NCBI RefSeq assembly: GCF_015207505.1
Contig: NZ_JADEWT010000049.1
Coordinates: 1 to 44,507 of the forward strand
Direction: 5' to 3'
Length of the DNA: 44,507 nt
DNA from: Tychonema sp. LEGE 06208
GTDB taxonomy: Bacteria > Cyanobacteriota > Cyanobacteriia > Cyanobacteriales > Microcoleaceae
This document shows, piece after piece, positions 18,732 to 25,189 of this stretch. A program made the position numbers and the translations under genes. The first letter of the stretch is position 1, and each line of letters opens with the position of its first letter. The notes beneath the pieces were generated by a model. The model worked only from the letters and a program-made list of their open reading frames with translations, made no database searches and was not told where the DNA came from.

Positions 18732-18775
18732 GACACTGCGATTTGACTCCTGTCATGGCCGAGGTGCTGTGCTTG

Positions 18776-18810
18776 TGACGTTCCCCTAGCCTTTAGGTTT
18801 GGGGATTCTT
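18776..18810 (-). mobile_element. Solo IS200/IS605-type right-end hairpin (remnant)
   Basis: On the minus strand this reads GAATCCCC, an imperfect stem and GGGGAACGTCA, the pattern seen at the 3' end of cyanobacterial TnpB-bearing elements. A similar hairpin occurs at 44374-44413. No tnpA or tnpB frame is next to it, so it would be a decayed remnant. The identification rests on a short motif. Confidence 0.4.
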
Positions 18811-19335
18811 GATTTAATGAGTCCACTTACATTAGCAGGATTGCCCTCCTCAAGCGTTGCGATCCTTTTTTGCTAACTAATGCTAACAAATTTCTCAGTT
18901 GAGATTGTTTCTCAACCCTGGCGTTTCAACTAATGCACTAAGGAAAAAATTCCCCGCGCACCAGGGAATGCTGTACTGGCAACGCTTGATTTTCGCGATC
19001 GTACCGATCGGGCGATCGACTATTTTGCTTTGATGTCGTAGAGGAACCTTATATATTGGCTCCGTACCATCAGGGATTTGCACCTGAGTCTTTCACTCCT
19101 AGTTCTACCACATTTTGATCAAATATCAAGTTGAGCCGAATGTTACCAAACATCGCTCCTGAGCGACAAGTTAGTCGCTGAGGATCGACTTGTGACTCAA
19201 ATCCAGAGACTAGATCTGGTTTTTTGGTAATACGATCGCTCCTATCGTCTCGGTTTTTGACATTGAGGGCGATCGCCCTCGATGCCCTATTTTTGTAGTT
19301 CAAACCGATTTCTGCATAAATTATCAGATATTTAC

Positions 19336-19365
19336 TTGCTCGATCGCACACTGCACCGATACAAT
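19336..19365 (+). promoter_or_regulatory. Candidate tRNA-Arg promoter
   Basis: TTGCTC (19336-19341) and TACAAT (19360-19365) are separated by 18 bp and end 24 bp before the first base of the tRNA. The -10 box matches the sigma-70-type consensus well. The assignment is by pattern only. Confidence 0.5.
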
Positions 19366-19389
19366 AATGTTGTTAGCAATTTTTGAGTT

Positions 19390-19463
19390 GGGTGCGTAAC
19401 TCAGTTGGATAGAGTAGCTGCCTTCTAAGCAGCGAGCCGCAGGTTCAAGTCCTGCCGTACCCG
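19390..19463 (+). tRNA. tRNA-Arg (anticodon UCU)
   Basis: A full cloverleaf folds: acceptor GGGTGCG with CGTACCC, D-arm ACTC-loop-GAGT, anticodon arm GCTGC-CTTCTAA-GCAGC with TCT at 19424-19426, and T-arm GCAGG-TTCAAGT-CCTGC. The discriminator base is G. CCA is not encoded. The 3' half of the gene is the attachment core of the adjacent element, which restores an identical sequence, so the tRNA stays functional. Confidence 0.95.
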
Positions 19464-19466
19464 TTA
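19418..19466 (+). repeat. Left att core (49 bp) within the 3' half of tRNA-Arg
   Basis: This 49-bp sequence recurs identically at 26530-26578 and 33642-33690, spaced exactly 7,112 bp apart. It starts in the anticodon stem and ends three bases past the discriminator, as expected for tyrosine integrases that target tRNA genes. Confidence 0.95.
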
Positions 19467-19537
19467 CTAAAACCTAATAGCATCAATGCTTTGAGCCGTT
19501 CTTTACCGAAAAGTAGAGGGCGGCTCAAACCTTATTT

Positions 19538-19583
19538 GTTTCGCATTTGTTTCGCATTTTGTTTCGCACAACAAATGCGAAAC
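19538..19583. promoter_or_regulatory. GTTTCGCA repeats, candidate left arm sites
   Basis: GTTTCGCA occurs at 19538, 19549 and 19561 in direct orientation (11-12 bp apart, about one helical turn) and inverted (TGCGAAAC) at 19576. The same octamer recurs three times near the other end at 26441-26470 and once at 25149. The helical phasing next to att fits binding by the integrase N-terminal domain or an excisionase. Confidence 0.65.
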
Positions 19584-19636
19584 ACTGCCTATCTGGGTCA
19601 GAGGTGGTATCCCGGCATCCTTTCAGCAGACACGGG

Positions 19637-19951
19637 TCAACTCTCCGAGCCCAATATTTCCAAGAACGTCTCCACGTCTGCCAAGTCCGCTCTGGATTTT
19701 TTGCGCCGCGCTTTTAACTGGTTGAGCAAGTCAGCCGGTTCTGGAAAATCGGGAAAATTTTTCCTGGGTGCATCATTTTTTGATTTTTGTCTCAGGTCGG
19801 AGAGTTCTGTGTCAATTCCTCCCCGATCGCGCTGCGCTTCCTTGAGTTCTTGCTCCAACATCTGCACCTTTAGCCCCAAATCGCCGTTGCGCTCGTGTAA
19901 CTGATTGAGTTCCACATCCCATTCTGCAAGTTGCTTGTTGGCCGCTTTCAA
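19637..19951 (-). CDS. Coiled-coil frame, probably the -1 frameshift extension of the upstream RHH gene
   Basis: This frame codes for a long heptad-rich coiled coil (L-N-Q-L-H-E-R-N-G-D-L-G-L-K-V then L-E-Q-E-L-K-E-A-Q-R) and a basic C-terminal helix. It contains no ATG; the first usable codon is TTG 19951 with only a weak purine site. The frame is open upstream through the end of the RHH gene and is reached there by a -1 shift at G GGA AAA. A shift product would be 213 residues: 94 from the RHH frame and 119 from this one. It could join a DNA-binding domain to an oligomerising coiled coil. Independent initiation at TTG (104 residues) is the alternative. Confidence 0.6.
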   Translation of the reverse strand: MKAANKQLAEWDVELNQLHERNGDLGLKVQMLEQELKEAQRDRGGIDTELSDLRQKSKNDAPRKNFPDFPEPADLLNQLKARRKKSRADLADVETFLEILGSES

Positions 19952-19955
19952 TTCC

Positions 19956-20002
19956 TGCCTGAGTGATTCATCGTTGCCATCACTCAGGCACTCAATTTTC
20001 CC
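19956..20002 (-). promoter_or_regulatory. Candidate programmed -1 frameshift signal
   Basis: On the minus strand the slippery heptamer GGGAAAA (20002-19996) lies in the reading frame as G GGA AAA. After a 5-nt spacer comes a perfect 12-bp stem, TGCCTGAGTGAT with ATCACTCAGGCA, around an 11-nt loop (19990-19956). The zero-frame TGA lies inside the stem. This is the classic layout of -1 frameshift sites. The stem has no T-run, so it is not a typical terminator. Confidence 0.65.
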
Positions 20003-20277
20003 AAGCGTTCTTCAATCCCTGCTAATTTAGTGGCTAGCAGTGTGTCTAGCTTACTATCTAGCAATTTGTCTAGCACTGGTTGAATGTCCGAAATTTCGGA
20101 CACTTGTGTTTGAGGTTGGATTGTTGGCGCTGATATTGCCTGGTTGGCCGCTTGCTCTAAGGTGCGGATTACCCAAGCATTGACGCTCAAACCCTCTGCT
20201 GCTGCAACATTTTTAATGGTTTCGAGCAAGTCTCGGCGACCGTCTAATCTCAAGTTAAGCTGGCATCTGTCTGTCAT
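19984..20277 (-). CDS. Ribbon-helix-helix-like regulator RHH-1
   Basis: This is a 97-residue protein. Residues about 6-45 fit an Arc/MetJ-type ribbon-helix-helix: the strand L-N-L-R-L-D, helix A around L-L-E-T-I-K-N-V-A-A-A-E-G, then S-V-N-A-W-V-I-R-T-L-E-Q-A. The tail is helical and ends I-E-E-R-L-G-K-L, a pattern shared with the second regulator (I-E-E-R-L-E-K-L), so the two are probably related. Three 34-bp repeats with TGTCTAG sites lie directly upstream, one overlapping its ribosome-binding region, which suggests autoregulation. Its last codons hold the frameshift signal. Plausible roles are copy-number, partition or excision control. Confidence 0.7.
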   Translation of the reverse strand: MTDRCQLNLRLDGRRDLLETIKNVAAAEGLSVNAWVIRTLEQAANQAISAPTIQPQTQVSEISDIQPVLDKLLDSKLDTLLATKLAGIEERLGKLSA

Positions 20278-20290
20278 GTTTAGTACCTGT

Positions 20291-20392
20291 CTAGTGGTCG
20301 TTTAGCTAAATACTAGCACTTTGTTTAGTGGTTGTCTAGTTAAATACTAGCACTTTGTTTAGTGGTTGTCTAGTTGGATGCTAGCACTCTGT
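20291..20392. repeat. Three 34-bp direct repeats with TGTCTAG (operator/iteron array)
   Basis: The units 20291-20324, 20325-20358 and 20359-20392 differ by only a few bases. Each combines a TAGTGGT..GT(C/T)TAG half with ACTAGCACT or GCTAGCACT. TGTCTAG occurs at 20288, 20333, 20367 and 20390. The array fills the gap between the two RHH genes, so it is best read as the operator of RHH-1; an iteron or centromere role is an alternative. Confidence 0.75.
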
Positions 20393-20396
20393 CTAG

Positions 20397-20684
20397 CTAG
20401 TCAACCTTCAGTTTTTCCAGACGTTCTTCAATGACAGCTATCCGTTTAATTAGTGGGGCAAGACGATCGGATATAAGTATGTCTACACTTTCGGCGGCTA
20501 CTGTAGACACGAGGTTAGTGTCACTTTCTTTAGACAGCGTGGTAGACGTGCCTGAGACTTCCTTGAGAATGCGTTGTGCAGCTTGATTAACCGACTCACC
20601 GTCTAATCTCTGAGCTTCTATCCAATTCAGGAAGTGACCGGAAGCTCTAAACGATACGACTTGACTTTGACTCATTGTAGACAT
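20397..20684 (-). CDS. Ribbon-helix-helix-like regulator RHH-2
   Basis: This is a 95-residue protein whose N-terminus (V-V-S-F-R-A-S-G then F-L-N-W-I-E-A-Q-R-L-D-G-E-S-V-N-Q-A-A-Q-R-I-L) fits a strand followed by two helices, as in CopG/Arc regulators. A polar middle and a C-terminal helix (I-A-V-I-E-E-R-L-E-K-L) follow. ATG 20682-20684 lies within a TGTAGACA palindrome half, with no Shine-Dalgarno, and an alternative ATG is three codons further on. TGTCTACA/TGTAGACA sites crowd its upstream region, so self-repression by occlusion of the start is likely. It differs from copy 2 by Pro to Thr in D-R-L-A-P-L. Confidence 0.65.
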   Translation of the reverse strand: MSTMSQSQVVSFRASGHFLNWIEAQRLDGESVNQAAQRILKEVSGTSTTLSKESDTNLVSTVAAESVDILISDRLAPLIKRIAVIEERLEKLKVD

Positions 20685-20759
20685 CTGTATACAGTATTTG
20701 TCTACAATAACTGATAGCTGTCTACACTGTCAACAATTTGTCTACAAAATTTGTAGACA
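20676..20759. promoter_or_regulatory. TGTCTACA/TGTAGACA operator cluster of RHH-2
   Basis: The octamer occurs at 20676 (as TGTAGACA, over the start codon), 20699, 20719, 20739 and 20752, with spacings of 13-23 bp. The last two form an inverted pair around AAAATT. Further copies at 20480 and 20512 lie inside the RHH-2 gene. The motif differs by one base from the TGTCTAG family beside RHH-1. Confidence 0.7.
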
Positions 20760-20763
20760 TAAA

Positions 20764-20785
20764 AATCCCCCAGTTAAGGGGGATG
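20764..20785 (-). terminator. Intrinsic terminator of the primase-helicase gene
   Basis: On the minus strand ATCCCCC, a short loop and GGGGGAT are followed directly by TTTTT, about 30 bp after the primase stop. This is a canonical Rho-independent terminator. It separates the primase transcript from the RHH genes, which must then have their own promoter. Confidence 0.8.
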
Positions 20786-20813
20786 GGTTTAGCCGTCAAC
20801 AGTCAGGCAGCGG

Positions 20814-23528
20814 CTAAATTTTCCGCAGGTTACAGAAGAGCATTGAGATTACCCGTCCGCCCTTCATGCCTTCGCGCTCTTGCCAGTCAACCTTGCAACT
20901 GATGCTCGTGTGAATCTCGACGATGCGGCCGTGCCAGTTGTAGCTAATATCCTCTGGATTGTTGCCAGCCACTTTGTCTCCAACTCTGAATGCTTTGAGC
21001 GGGTCAGAGCAGGGAATGCCGGTGAGTAGTTCTACCAGTTTTTGCTTGTCGGAGACAGAGAGTTTGGAGAACGAATTGCAAAATTCCAAAAGAGTTGGAT
21101 TTTCATCGCAACCATCGCAACCTTGGCTCTGGCTAAGGGTTTCATCGCAACCGTCAAGACAACCGAGTTGCGATGGCAGTTGCGATGAAACCCTCTCTGT
21201 GCAAGGGGGTTGCGATGGTTGCGATGAATTCACAAGTTTCAATCCAAAAATAAATTTGTGACCTTTTCGTTCCTGAGTATCAACCCGCCGCTCAATCTTG
21301 GGGAATAATTCCCGCAAGCGCAAATACAAATCTTGAGACTTCTTCACTGGTGAGTCATAGGGCGATTCAGCTTCCCACGACTTTTTAGTTTTTTTACCGG
21401 AGTCATCAACAGTCAGCCACCCATTCTCCAAATACCAGTCCTCCAACATTTCATAAAGGTCTCCAATGTAAACCTTGCCCTCTGGGTTGAATTCCAATCC
21501 AACCTCACGAGCAAACTGCCACAAGTGCCGGCTTTCTTCCTGAGCTTCCCGCATCGCCTCACGAGTCGCCTTGTAGTCAATACCCTCAGCCAGCAACAGC
21601 GGCATCCGCTCCAACATCTTGTTAAGCATCGCCGGCGCAATCCGCTCCAGAATAAAGTCCGGGTCATCCTTAAAACGCGGGTCAGCCTCTAACTCACCCT
21701 GAGACGGGTCAGCGCCGCGCTTGTAAGTTTTCTTAAAGCTCAGGATGCCGTAGCGGTCATCAATAGCAGCCGTCCCCCCGGTGATAGACGGTAGCTTGTT
21801 GCAGTTGGCTAAGAAAATCGCAGCAGGCTTGTATTCGTAGCTATCCTTACCTTTGCGCTCAATATCAAGAGGGTCGCCTGTGATGAACTGCTTAAGACTT
21901 TGAAGAGCGTCGAGACTCACATTTGAAGCATTCTCAGAAGCCCAATTGCAGACACCGCCCTCAATGGTAGCCAGTGCAAATTTACGTCCACCGTCATAAG
22001 ACTTGAAGTCCGACAGTGACTTCCCAGTCATCCCCCGCCCAAAGACAGCAGCCAACACGGCCCGCAGCGTATCTTTGCCGTTAGACCCCTCGCCGTAGCA
22101 CAGCAAGCCCTTGACTCCCTTACCAGTCAGCTTTGACCGCACCAATTTCAAATTCAACGCAGCAGCAGCAGTCCGCAGAAATATCTCGCGCTGTGCCGGC
22201 TCCAAACATTCCAAAAGGCGATCGCAATCGGCGCTATCAACATCAGGCTTATACTCGCTCCCGACGTAGGTATAGACCTGGTTAGGGTCATGTGGCACAA
22301 GCGAGTGAGAGCCATCAGGATTAATCCTCACTACCCCGTTAGAGCAGTTCAAACCGTCAGGATTTATCTTGTTGGGGTCAACGGCGCTCCGATCAATAAC
22401 CCACTTGAGAACCTCGGCTACGTTACTAGACTTGGCTCGGTTGTTGACCCAAACACCCTTTACCTTTTCCGCGTAGGTATTAAGCCAGTCACCGATACGA
22501 CGTTTTTCTTCGGATTCCGAGCGCAATTGGTAGTGACTGCCGACATAGTGATAAAGCTGACCTCCAATAGATTTCCAGTGACCGTCTGAGTAAAGTGCAG
22601 CCTCTGCCTTCTGTACGAAGTTTTGGAGTGCAGTCGGCGCTGTGTCTAGGATGTAGTCCCCTTTAATACTGTCATACTTCTGGCATACTACATCTTCTCG
22701 CGTACGCGGGTGAGGAGTTAAAGAAATATTAGGGTTTGAAATGTCAATTTTGCGATCGCTTTTTTTAAGCTGTTTTTCCCATTTGACTAGGGTTGGCGCG
22801 TCCGCTACAGATTCCTTGAAAGCGTCAGCACCGTTAGCTTTGATGAAATCATCCATCCCTTTGAATTTGGTATCCCAAACCGTGATGTGTACCTCACAGC
22901 CATGCTCTGCCAGCAAGCGGCCAAACTTCAAAATGGCTGCACGGCAAGATGAATTGGCTGCGTAGTCAGAGTCAAAGTCTATGTAATGAACAGTTTCAGG
23001 TTGCGCCCAGTTTTCAACCTCTTTTGCCAACTGCCCGTCTTTGCCCCAATTCCAAACTCCTGTCAAAGCAATGGTTGCTAAGCCGATGCTCAGTCCAGAG
23101 CCAGCCTTTTTAACCCCTTCTGTCCAGTGCCGGGGAACAGAGAGGTCGTTGCGAGTCTTGAGCCAGTAATCTCTGTCTGGCATGGCTAGGAAGATTGCGT
23201 CGGGTTCCATTCCTGATGCTGTTAGGTACTTACGCGGTTTTTGCCCTTCTGGTTGATGCGGTTTGTCTGGCTTGCCCTGGCCGTAGCGGTTCCCTGTTTT
23301 TACCCCAGTGCGCCAATTGATGCTGCGGCACCACCAACCACCTGTTTTGATTGGTTCTTTGGGCTGGATGCGTTCGTTGAGTTCTTTGGCCGTCAGCGAT
23401 TCGATATTGAGACGGGCGATCGCTTCTGATACGGCTGAACCTTCAACCCACTCGGCGAGGTGTTTGGGGCTGATGAAGGTTGAATTTTGAGATGCAGAAT
23501 TTGACCCAGTGGGGTATGATGAATTCAT
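20814..23528 (-). CDS. Primase-helicase (DUF3854/TOPRIM-like plus D5/SF3 helicase)
   Basis: This is a 904-residue replication protein of phage/plasmid type. The N-terminal ~250 residues match DUF3854, a TOPRIM-like primase module (E-G-V-K-K-A-G-S-G at about 137, Y-I-D-F-D-S-D at 182-188, G-M-D-D-F at 224-228). A D5-type superfamily 3 helicase follows, with Walker A GEGSNGKDT (about 479-487) and F-L-A-N-C-N-K-L-P as the sensor strand. A linker with alternating S-Q-P-S-Q and G-C-D-G-C-D-E segments is encoded by nested inverted repeats. The C-terminus looks like a small KOW/SH3-like domain (F-R-V-G-D-K-V-A-G). It presumably unwinds and primes the excised element at its own origin. AGGGCGG precedes the ATG. 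Confidence 0.88.
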   Translation of the reverse strand: MNSSYPTGSNSASQNSTFISPKHLAEWVEGSAVSEAIARLNIESLTAKELNERIQPKEPIKTGGWWCRSINWRTGVKTGNRYGQGKPDKPHQPEGQKPRKYLTASGMEPDAIFLAMPDRDYWLKTRNDLSVPRHWTEGVKKAGSGLSIGLATIALTGVWNWGKDGQLAKEVENWAQPETVHYIDFDSDYAANSSCRAAILKFGRLLAEHGCEVHITVWDTKFKGMDDFIKANGADAFKESVADAPTLVKWEKQLKKSDRKIDISNPNISLTPHPRTREDVVCQKYDSIKGDYILDTAPTALQNFVQKAEAALYSDGHWKSIGGQLYHYVGSHYQLRSESEEKRRIGDWLNTYAEKVKGVWVNNRAKSSNVAEVLKWVIDRSAVDPNKINPDGLNCSNGVVRINPDGSHSLVPHDPNQVYTYVGSEYKPDVDSADCDRLLECLEPAQREIFLRTAAAALNLKLVRSKLTGKGVKGLLCYGEGSNGKDTLRAVLAAVFGRGMTGKSLSDFKSYDGGRKFALATIEGGVCNWASENASNVSLDALQSLKQFITGDPLDIERKGKDSYEYKPAAIFLANCNKLPSITGGTAAIDDRYGILSFKKTYKRGADPSQGELEADPRFKDDPDFILERIAPAMLNKMLERMPLLLAEGIDYKATREAMREAQEESRHLWQFAREVGLEFNPEGKVYIGDLYEMLEDWYLENGWLTVDDSGKKTKKSWEAESPYDSPVKKSQDLYLRLRELFPKIERRVDTQERKGHKFIFGLKLVNSSQPSQPPCTERVSSQLPSQLGCLDGCDETLSQSQGCDGCDENPTLLEFCNSFSKLSVSDKQKLVELLTGIPCSDPLKAFRVGDKVAGNNPEDISYNWHGRIVEIHTSISCKVDWQEREGMKGGRVISMLFCNLRKI
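21103..21227. repeat. Nested inverted repeats inside the primase linker
   Basis: TCATCGCAACCATCGCAACC (21103-21122) is a perfect 20-bp inverted copy of 21208-21227. Inside it, TTTCATCGCAAC (21140-21151) and its complement (21179-21190) form a second pair. They encode the G-C-D-G-C-D-E and S-S-Q-P-S-Q-P linker segments on the same strand. Confidence 0.8.
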
Positions 23529-24391
23529 GAGTGTACCGCCCTAAAAAGCGGGTTTAGTACCAAAAGACTGCTGCAACACTGGGTTCCAATCAGAGGCAGC
23601 GGTTTTTTGGCGTTTACTTTTTTGAAAAATTGAAAGCTTAAATGGAACCAGCTTGTATCGCCATGCAAAATCAAGCATCAAAGGAATGCGTTTTGCTTGC
23701 GATAAAAAGCCAGTCACCTCGTGCAAATGAGAGTCCAGCTTACCTCTGGTGGGTCGTATGCACTCACGGCGCTTATCACCGGGCCGTCTGTTTACCGGGT
23801 TTTAACCCGCCCTTCCTAGCAACCTACTTTGGGAGATTCCCGAACCCATTCGTCGCCATCGACCGCGACAGATTCGCCTACTCTTTCTCTTGTCAAAGCA
23901 TTTCTTGGGCTGCCTACCGGATGCACCTCAATTGCTCAAGGCTAGAGTCCCACCAATTTAAATCCTACATCTTGCCGAAAAGTTGCGGCTATTTTTCCGA
24001 AGTTCCGGCGGAATCTGTGCAACTTCGGCAGAGCTTGCTAGCGGAACATCGGAAAAATCCCGCTAGATAAACCCAGGAGCTTAAAGAAGGAATCAAGTAA
24101 TCAGAAAACATATCAAAATAGATGATAAATTGTTTGTTATCTATTTTTTGCTATTTTTCAACTAACATTATCTATTAAGCTTTTTTTCTACTTGTTAAAG
24201 AGTGTACCGGGTATTACTCAGTTCCGGTTGCCTGCGGCGCCTTAAATTCTAGAGGCACGGCCGGGGGGGGCGGGCCATAAACCAGCTCCCCCCCCGGCCC
24301 GCGTTTTCACTTTTCCTCTTCCTCCTGTTGACTAACAGCTCGCGGGCGATATTGCCAGCAGTTAAAGCACAAGCAATCGCAGCCGTTAAGC
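23529..24391. other. Element spacer with candidate replication origin
   Basis: This 860-bp stretch upstream of the primase is the only large non-coding part of the element. It holds a minus-strand frame reaching to 12 bp before the primase (23541-23726 by a TTG start, open further upstream but lacking an ATG). It also holds an imperfect cruciform at 23979-24066, an A/T-rich tract with TATCTATT repeats (24103-24190) and a very G/C-rich hairpin (24259-24300). Inverted structures beside an A/T-rich tract next to a primase gene suggest an origin. The plus-strand frame 23642-24070 shows no protein-like features. Confidence 0.45.
24103..24190. other. Candidate origin: A/T-rich tract with TATCTATT repeats
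   Basis: TATCTATT appears twice direct, plus an inverted AAATAGAT, in a strongly A/T-rich 90-bp stretch. An imperfect hairpin block around GGATTTTTCCGATGTTCCGC precedes it. The combination resembles a DNA-unwinding element with iterons. No function is shown by sequence alone. Confidence 0.35.
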
Positions 24392-24658
24392 TTAGCCCCC
24401 TGCAAGGTTTTGTGAATGTCTAGCTTTTGGTCTAGTGCTGCTAGTGGTGTCTACAAAAGCGTCTACACTATCTAGTATTGTGTCTAGCACTGTGTCTAGC
24501 GACTCGCTATCAACTAGGTAAAGTTCTAGCAGCGCTTCCCAAGTAGCAGTCTTGGAAAGCTTCCCGAACTGCTTAGCGTCTTCGTTGGTGAAACCACAGG
24601 CAAAAGCCAGAGCCTTGAGTTGGTCAATCCGCCGACAACTAGCAGCAGGTTTAGTCAT
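24392..24658 (-). CDS. Unknown small element protein A
   Basis: ATG 24656-24658 gives 88 residues and overlaps the end of the upstream gene by 8 bp (ATGACTAA), so the two are translationally coupled. The N-terminal half is helical (R-R-I-D-Q-L-K-A-L-A-F-A-C-G-F-T-N-E-D-A-K-Q). The C-terminal half is an L-D-T/V-D-T-rich acidic stretch. The DNA coding for that stretch contains TGTCTAG at 24417, 24481 and 24493 and TGTCTAC at 24448, the same motifs as the operators of the two RHH genes. I do not recognise a family; a DNA-binding accessory such as an excisionase is possible but unproven. Confidence 0.6.
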   Translation of the reverse strand: MTKPAASCRRIDQLKALAFACGFTNEDAKQFGKLSKTATWEALLELYLVDSESLDTVLDTILDSVDAFVDTTSSTRPKARHSQNLAGG

Positions 24659-24995
24659 TCCCGCCCCCAGCACTAGCGGCCAAAATGAATTTGATTGATT
24701 GCAAAGCTTCCTCTAATCCATCTGCAAGCTCCTCACTCGCGTCGGGCCAAGTGTCCGTCCATACGCCCAGTAGATTAAGGGCTTTACCGTTTTCGGGGTT
24801 GTCCAGACTGGCAAGGTAGTTCTTTGTGGCAAACACAAAAATATCGTTGTCGCACAAATACTTAAAATTGGCGCTGCACCCATTCAGCAAGGCAAAAATG
24901 TGCTCAAGGGTTGCGCGGTCAATAGTAACTGTCTCTTTCGCCTTAAACGTAAAGAGTTGCGATCGTCCGCAAAGACAATCGTCTGAAAATGTCAT
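24651..24995 (-). CDS. Unknown small element protein B
   Basis: I use ATG 24993-24995 (114 residues), with GGAG about 11 nt upstream; the frame is open to 25025. It is a soluble acidic protein with a predicted strand-helix N-terminus (T-V-T-I-D-R-A-T-L-E-H-I-F-A-L-L) and a C-terminal helix (E-E-L-A-D-G-L-E-E-A-L-Q-S-I). Three cysteines lie near the N-terminus and middle. No family is recognised. It lies downstream of the integrase on the same strand, separated by about 195 bp with one GTTTCGCA site at 25149. Confidence 0.6.
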   Translation of the reverse strand: MTFSDDCLCGRSQLFTFKAKETVTIDRATLEHIFALLNGCSANFKYLCDNDIFVFATKNYLASLDNPENGKALNLLGVWTDTWPDASEELADGLEEALQSIKFILAASAGGGND

Positions 24996-25189
24996 AATTA
25001 TTCGGCTCCAAACGTTCCAACACAACGATTTGGGGAAGTCGTGGTTTGGCTAGCATTGTCAGTGCTCGTCAACCGCGCATCAATCTTCCTTAGTTACTCA
25101 CGATTGCAGACTTACACTTCCTTGTCAACACAGGGACTGTAAAGTTTTGTTTCGCAAAAGTTGCCCCTAGAATCAACATCCTAACAGCA

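Larger units (their letters stand above)
18732..19389. other. Spacer upstream of tRNA-Arg
   Basis: The region contains the hairpin at 18776-18810, a fragment related to the 14744 repeat near 18846, and two overlapping minus-strand frames (19070-19351 and 18895-19083) that may be pieces of one decayed gene. It ends with the tRNA promoter. Confidence 0.4.

Noticed and set aside
19060-19130. Possible tRNA on the minus strand (T-arm-like CAGGTGCAAATCCCTG)
   Set aside because: The loop has the wrong length and no matching acceptor or anticodon arm could be found.
19491-19904. 137-codon plus-strand frame overlapping the coiled-coil frame (also 26603-27016)
   Set aside because: It starts in the arm-site repeats and is Ser/Arg/Phe-rich, as the antisense of a coiled-coil gene would be; the minus-strand frame is the more protein-like.
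20291-20392. 34-bp repeats considered as a mini-CRISPR
   Set aside because: The units abut with no spacers, and each contains the TGTCTAG motif shared with nearby promoter regions; an operator array fits better.
23642-24070. 142-codon plus-strand frame (also 30754-31182)
   Set aside because: Its composition is not protein-like, it runs against all other element genes and it crosses the inverted repeats of the candidate origin.
24259-24300. G/C-rich hairpin considered as the terminator of small gene A
   Set aside because: In the minus direction it is not followed by a T-run; only its strong stem is certain.
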